In this document: positions 61,685 through 64,000 of the stretch, piece by piece
Layout of the letters: each line of letters starts with the position of its first letter
How positions within the stretch are numbered: the first letter of the stretch is position 1
Assembly (NCBI GenBank): GCA_964445525.1
Contig: CAYULA010000012.1
Location: 1 to 64,000, forward strand
DNA: 64,000 nt
Reading direction: 5' to 3'
Origin: Penumbrarchaeum sp964445525
GTDB lineage: Archaea; Thermoplasmatota; Penumbrarchaeia; Penumbrarchaeales; Penumbrarchaeaceae
Program-made: the position numbers and the translations under genes
The notes under the pieces: generated by a model
The model's input: only the letters and a program-made list of their open reading frames with translations
Told to the model about the DNA's origin: nothing
The model's database searches: none

Positions 61685-62836
61685 TTAGATGGGTATCCTC
61701 TCTACCTCCAGTCCGTCCCAGGTGGGATAGACCTCGGATATGTAGCATCTGCCAGGGAGCTTTTTTCCGATTTCCTGAAGTATCCAGGGAGCGACAAAAA
61801 GGATGTTTCCGCTTCTGTGGTAGAGCTCCTCAGGGACCTCATAAATCTCCGTCAGGTAATCAACGACATCTTCAATATTTTCCGATTCCACAATTCCCCT
61901 GAGGAGGGTTCCGTCCCCGGTTGGAATCTCGAACGGTCTTGCAATATTTTCCGAGGTCCTCTTCAGCCTGTTCCTGAGCTGAACGGAATCCTTGTACACA
62001 GAGGAGCAGATATGGAACACTGTTGGTGAATCGGGATTCTTGGCCCTCACTTTTTCTATGGTGGAGACGGCAAGTTCCATGGATCCTGCCACTGCCATGG
62101 AGTCTCCTACCAGCTCGTAACCCATCCTGTTGAAATGGTCCATGTTTGTATGGGAAGCTTCCAGTTCATTGACGTTCACGAACTCCATACCCTCCCTTGC
62201 GGCGTAATCGAGGAGGTGGTAGAGACCTTCGCTGTAGAGCGTGCCTCCCTTCCTGGTATTTATGACGGCGGGCACCTCTATCCCGGTCGATATTCCAAGT
62301 CTCCTTGCCTCGAACATCAGTTCATGATGGAACGATGCGTCCAGAGGATCTCCCTGCTCGCAATCCCTTCCCAGGAACCTGAACTGCTTCCAGTAGGCTA
62401 TGTTGGGGTGGAACCGTATCTCGTCCAGACCCGCCTCCTTCATTTCCTCCAGCTTCCGGCTGTCAAAAGATCCTGTCGTGTAGAGATGCACATGATGCCT
62501 CTTTCCGAAAACCTCCTTCAATTTCCTGATGACTTTACCCGTCCTTTCCGGAAACAGCATGGGGTCACCGCCGGTTATTCCCGTTCCCAGTGCATCCATT
62601 CTATTTTCTTCCTCTATTATGTGATCGAGCCAATCGGGACCGTTCACCGGCCTCTCGTTGGCATAGATCACATCCTTTCCCTTCTTCTCCTCGGACAGAG
62701 GACAGTAGAAACAGTCTTCGGAACAGATTCCTGTTATGTAGAGCACGAGTTTGGATCCCCGGTCACAATACCTGCAACCCTTGGGAGGAGTGCCCGTGCT
62801 GGAGTCCAGTAATTCCCTGCTGAACTTGATCGGCAT
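61685..62836 (-). CDS. radical SAM enzyme
   Basis: 383 aa. The SAM-cluster motif is CSEDCFYC (CxxxCxxC) in a YITGICSEDCFYCP context, with GITGGDPMLFP as the GGE-like SAM motif. An upstream KGCRYCDRGSK could bind zinc or a second cluster. The arrangement resembles pyruvate formate-lyase activating enzyme-like archaeal proteins of unknown substrate. ATG 62836 lies about 26 bases after the TATA-like GTTTTAATATTC, so it is probably leaderless; a longer frame from 62881 would contain the TATA box. Confidence 0.88.
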   Translation of the reverse strand: MPIKFSRELLDSSTGTPPKGCRYCDRGSKLVLYITGICSEDCFYCPLSEEKKGKDVIYANERPVNGPDWLDHIIEEENRMDALGTGITGGDPMLFPERTGKVIRKLKEVFGKRHHVHLYTTGSFDSRKLEEMKEAGLDEIRFHPNIAYWKQFRFLGRDCEQGDPLDASFHHELMFEARRLGISTGIEVPAVINTRKGGTLYSEGLYHLLDYAAREGMEFVNVNELEASHTNMDHFNRMGYELVGDSMAVAGSMELAVSTIEKVRAKNPDSPTVFHICSSVYKDSVQLRNRLKRTSENIARPFEIPTGDGTLLRGIVESENIEDVVDYLTEIYEVPEELYHRSGNILFVAPWILQEIGKKLPGRCYISEVYPTWDGLEVERIPI

Positions 62837-62887
62837 CCCCCGTTGATGAGCCAGGAGAATATTAAAACCTCCGCGGATCAATAATCA

Positions 62888-62897
62888 GGTTTATAGG
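62888..62897 (+). promoter_or_regulatory. TATA box of the STAND ATPase gene
   Basis: GGTTTATAGG about 38-47 bases before ATG 62935. Confidence 0.5.
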
Positions 62898-62934
62898 GTG
62901 ATTAGACAATACGAGTGAAAACGGAGGAAAGGGA

Positions 62935-64000
62935 ATGGGTTACAAGGGATCAAGGCTGACGGTGGGGGACAGGATACTCCTGTTGCTTATACACTACACA
63001 CGATTCAGAGGAGAGCTCCAGGCCCCGATTGATGTCACCCAGGATGGCATAGCAAAGAACCTGGGTATAATCAGGTCGGCCGTACCCAGGGCTGTGGGAT
63101 CGTTGATGAACAAGGGTCTGGTGGAGGAGGGACTCGCCCACATAGAGGGGTTGACAAGAAGAAGGAAAGTATACATGCTCACCGACGAGGGGATCATGAA
63201 ATCCAGGGAATTATCGGACATCATCTCCTCGGAGAAGGTGGAGCTGATAAAAGAAGGAGAGAAGCGGGTAGTAACAATTGGGGACCTCATGAAGGAAGGC
63301 AGCGTGGACCTCGAGAACATCTCGGATGTGCTTTCTTCCGGAAAGCTCGATCTTGACAGGACCAAGGAAAAGGAGGAAGATACCGATACAAAGGGAAAGA
63401 CCTCCTACATTCATTCTTTGAACCCTCCCGAGATATTCCTCGGCAGGGATAGGGAGATTAAGGAACTCACGGAGGCCATGAGATCCCCAAAAAGAAGGAT
63501 CACGGTTGTTTACGGAATCGCCGGAGTCGGAAAGACCACTCTGGGATGGAAGATCACCCAGCTTCTGGCCTCTGAGATGAACATCTTCTACATAGACCTG
63601 AAGGAATGGACATCACTTTCATATGTGTTGAAGGAGCTTTCCAGTTTTTTCAGCAGGTCCGGCTGGAACGGCCTCAAGGAACTGATGGAGACCAACAGGG
63701 AACCGGGTATCGAAACGGTGTCCGATCTACTGGGAAACATACCCGGGAAGCTCCCCGTACTTGTCATATTCGATGACCTGCACAGAGCACCCGAAGAGAT
63801 CGACATGTTCCTGTCATCTTTCAAGGATAGATTGACCGGGAAGAGGAATCTGAACCTCATTGTACTGTCCAGAAAGAGAGCCACCTTCTATGATATCAGG
63901 GACGTTAGAATAAAGAACCTCATAGGAGAGATGGAGCTTCTGGGCTTTGACAGGCAAACTTCCAGGAAGCTATTGACCGAGAGGGGATTCAAGGAAAACG
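62935..64000 (+). CDS. winged-helix STAND-type ATPase, cut by the window edge
   Basis: 355 codons visible without a stop. N-terminal MarR-like winged helix (~10-95; VTQDGIAKNLGIIRSAVPRA, GLTRRRKVYMLTDEGI), linker, then a P-loop NTPase. It enters through NPPEIFLGRDREIKEL, Walker A is GIAGVGKTT (~194-202) and Walker B is LVIFDDLH (~276). STAND proteins with this layout act as signal-triggered switches, often regulatory or defence related; archaeal genomes carry many paralogues. Start follows CGGAGGAAAGGG. The C-terminal sensor repeats, if any, lie outside. Confidence 0.85.
   Translation, partial: MGYKGSRLTVGDRILLLLIHYTRFRGELQAPIDVTQDGIAKNLGIIRSAVPRAVGSLMNKGLVEEGLAHIEGLTRRRKVYMLTDEGIMKSRELSDIISSEKVELIKEGEKRVVTIGDLMKEGSVDLENISDVLSSGKLDLDRTKEKEEDTDTKGKTSYIHSLNPPEIFLGRDREIKELTEAMRSPKRRITVVYGIAGVGKTTLGWKITQLLASEMNIFYIDLKEWTSLSYVLKELSSFFSRSGWNGLKELMETNREPGIETVSDLLGNIPGKLPVLVIFDDLHRAPEEIDMFLSSFKDRLTGKRNLNLIVLSRKRATFYDIRDVRIKNLIGEMELLGFDRQTSRKLLTERGFKEN

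Noticed and set aside
1..64000. Insertion sequences or prophage genes
   Set aside because: No transposase, integrase or phage structural gene was found; only the tRNA-end repeat hints at a past element.

Overview
The window looks like chromosomal DNA of an archaeon. Evidence: a class I archaeal (DhnA-type) fructose-bisphosphate aldolase, a fused gamma-alpha 2-oxoacid:ferredoxin oxidoreductase, archaeal NadM, PRC-barrel, universal-stress and PKD/beta-propeller surface proteins, an elongator tRNA-Met with an intron at 37/38, and TATA boxes about 25-30 bases before start codons. Several genes look leaderless; others have GAGGT/GGAGG-type ribosome binding sites. The gene mix suggests a heterotrophic Thermoplasmatota-like euryarchaeote, but this is inference and no marker here settles it.

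Layout. 0-10 kb: central carbon metabolism (gapN-like dehydrogenase and fructose-1,6-bisphosphatase, divergent from aldolase), a site-2 protease with CBS domains preceded by a candidate structured RNA, the two-gene 2-oxoacid oxidoreductase, and PolX-PHP. 10-19 kb: PRC-barrel protein, Lrp-type regulator, ABC1/UbiB kinase, the first copy of a ~124-bp dispersed element, Hsp20, ChaB-like protein, a lamin-tail/PKD surface protein and a trehalose operon (OtsA-OtsB fusion behind two unknown genes). 19-28 kb: stress and sulfur genes, namely SDR, rhodanese, CstB-like persulfide dioxygenase-rhodanese, CopB-type ATPase, a broken Dps-like ferritin, three universal stress proteins, superoxide reductase and ferredoxin. 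28-35 kb: GYD protein, Fpg/Nei glycosylase, PEP synthase, epimerase, ferritin-like protein and a PTPS-dehydrogenase pair.

35-44 kb is the most unusual part. A single 2,105-residue reading frame encodes an acetyl-CoA carboxylase of the eukaryotic single-chain architecture (biotin carboxylase, biotin carrier, long central region, carboxyltransferase). It is followed by a gene-poor stretch with the second copy of the dispersed element, an AEC-type carrier, and 530 bases of hairpins and tRNA-derived fragments ending at the intron-containing tRNA-Met.

44-64 kb: surface proteins (an 801-residue propeller protein, a three-gene overlapping operon of membrane-anchored secreted proteins, and a 1,765-residue mosaic protein), interspersed with purB, nadM-pncC, an orphan histidine kinase, pdxT and a radical SAM protein. 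The right edge cuts a winged-helix/STAND ATPase.

Taken together, the cell makes hexose from pyruvate (PEP synthase, aldolase, FBPase), oxidises 2-oxoacids to ferredoxin, makes trehalose, and handles oxygen, sulfide and copper stress. Malonyl-CoA from the large carboxylase has no obvious consumer in this window.
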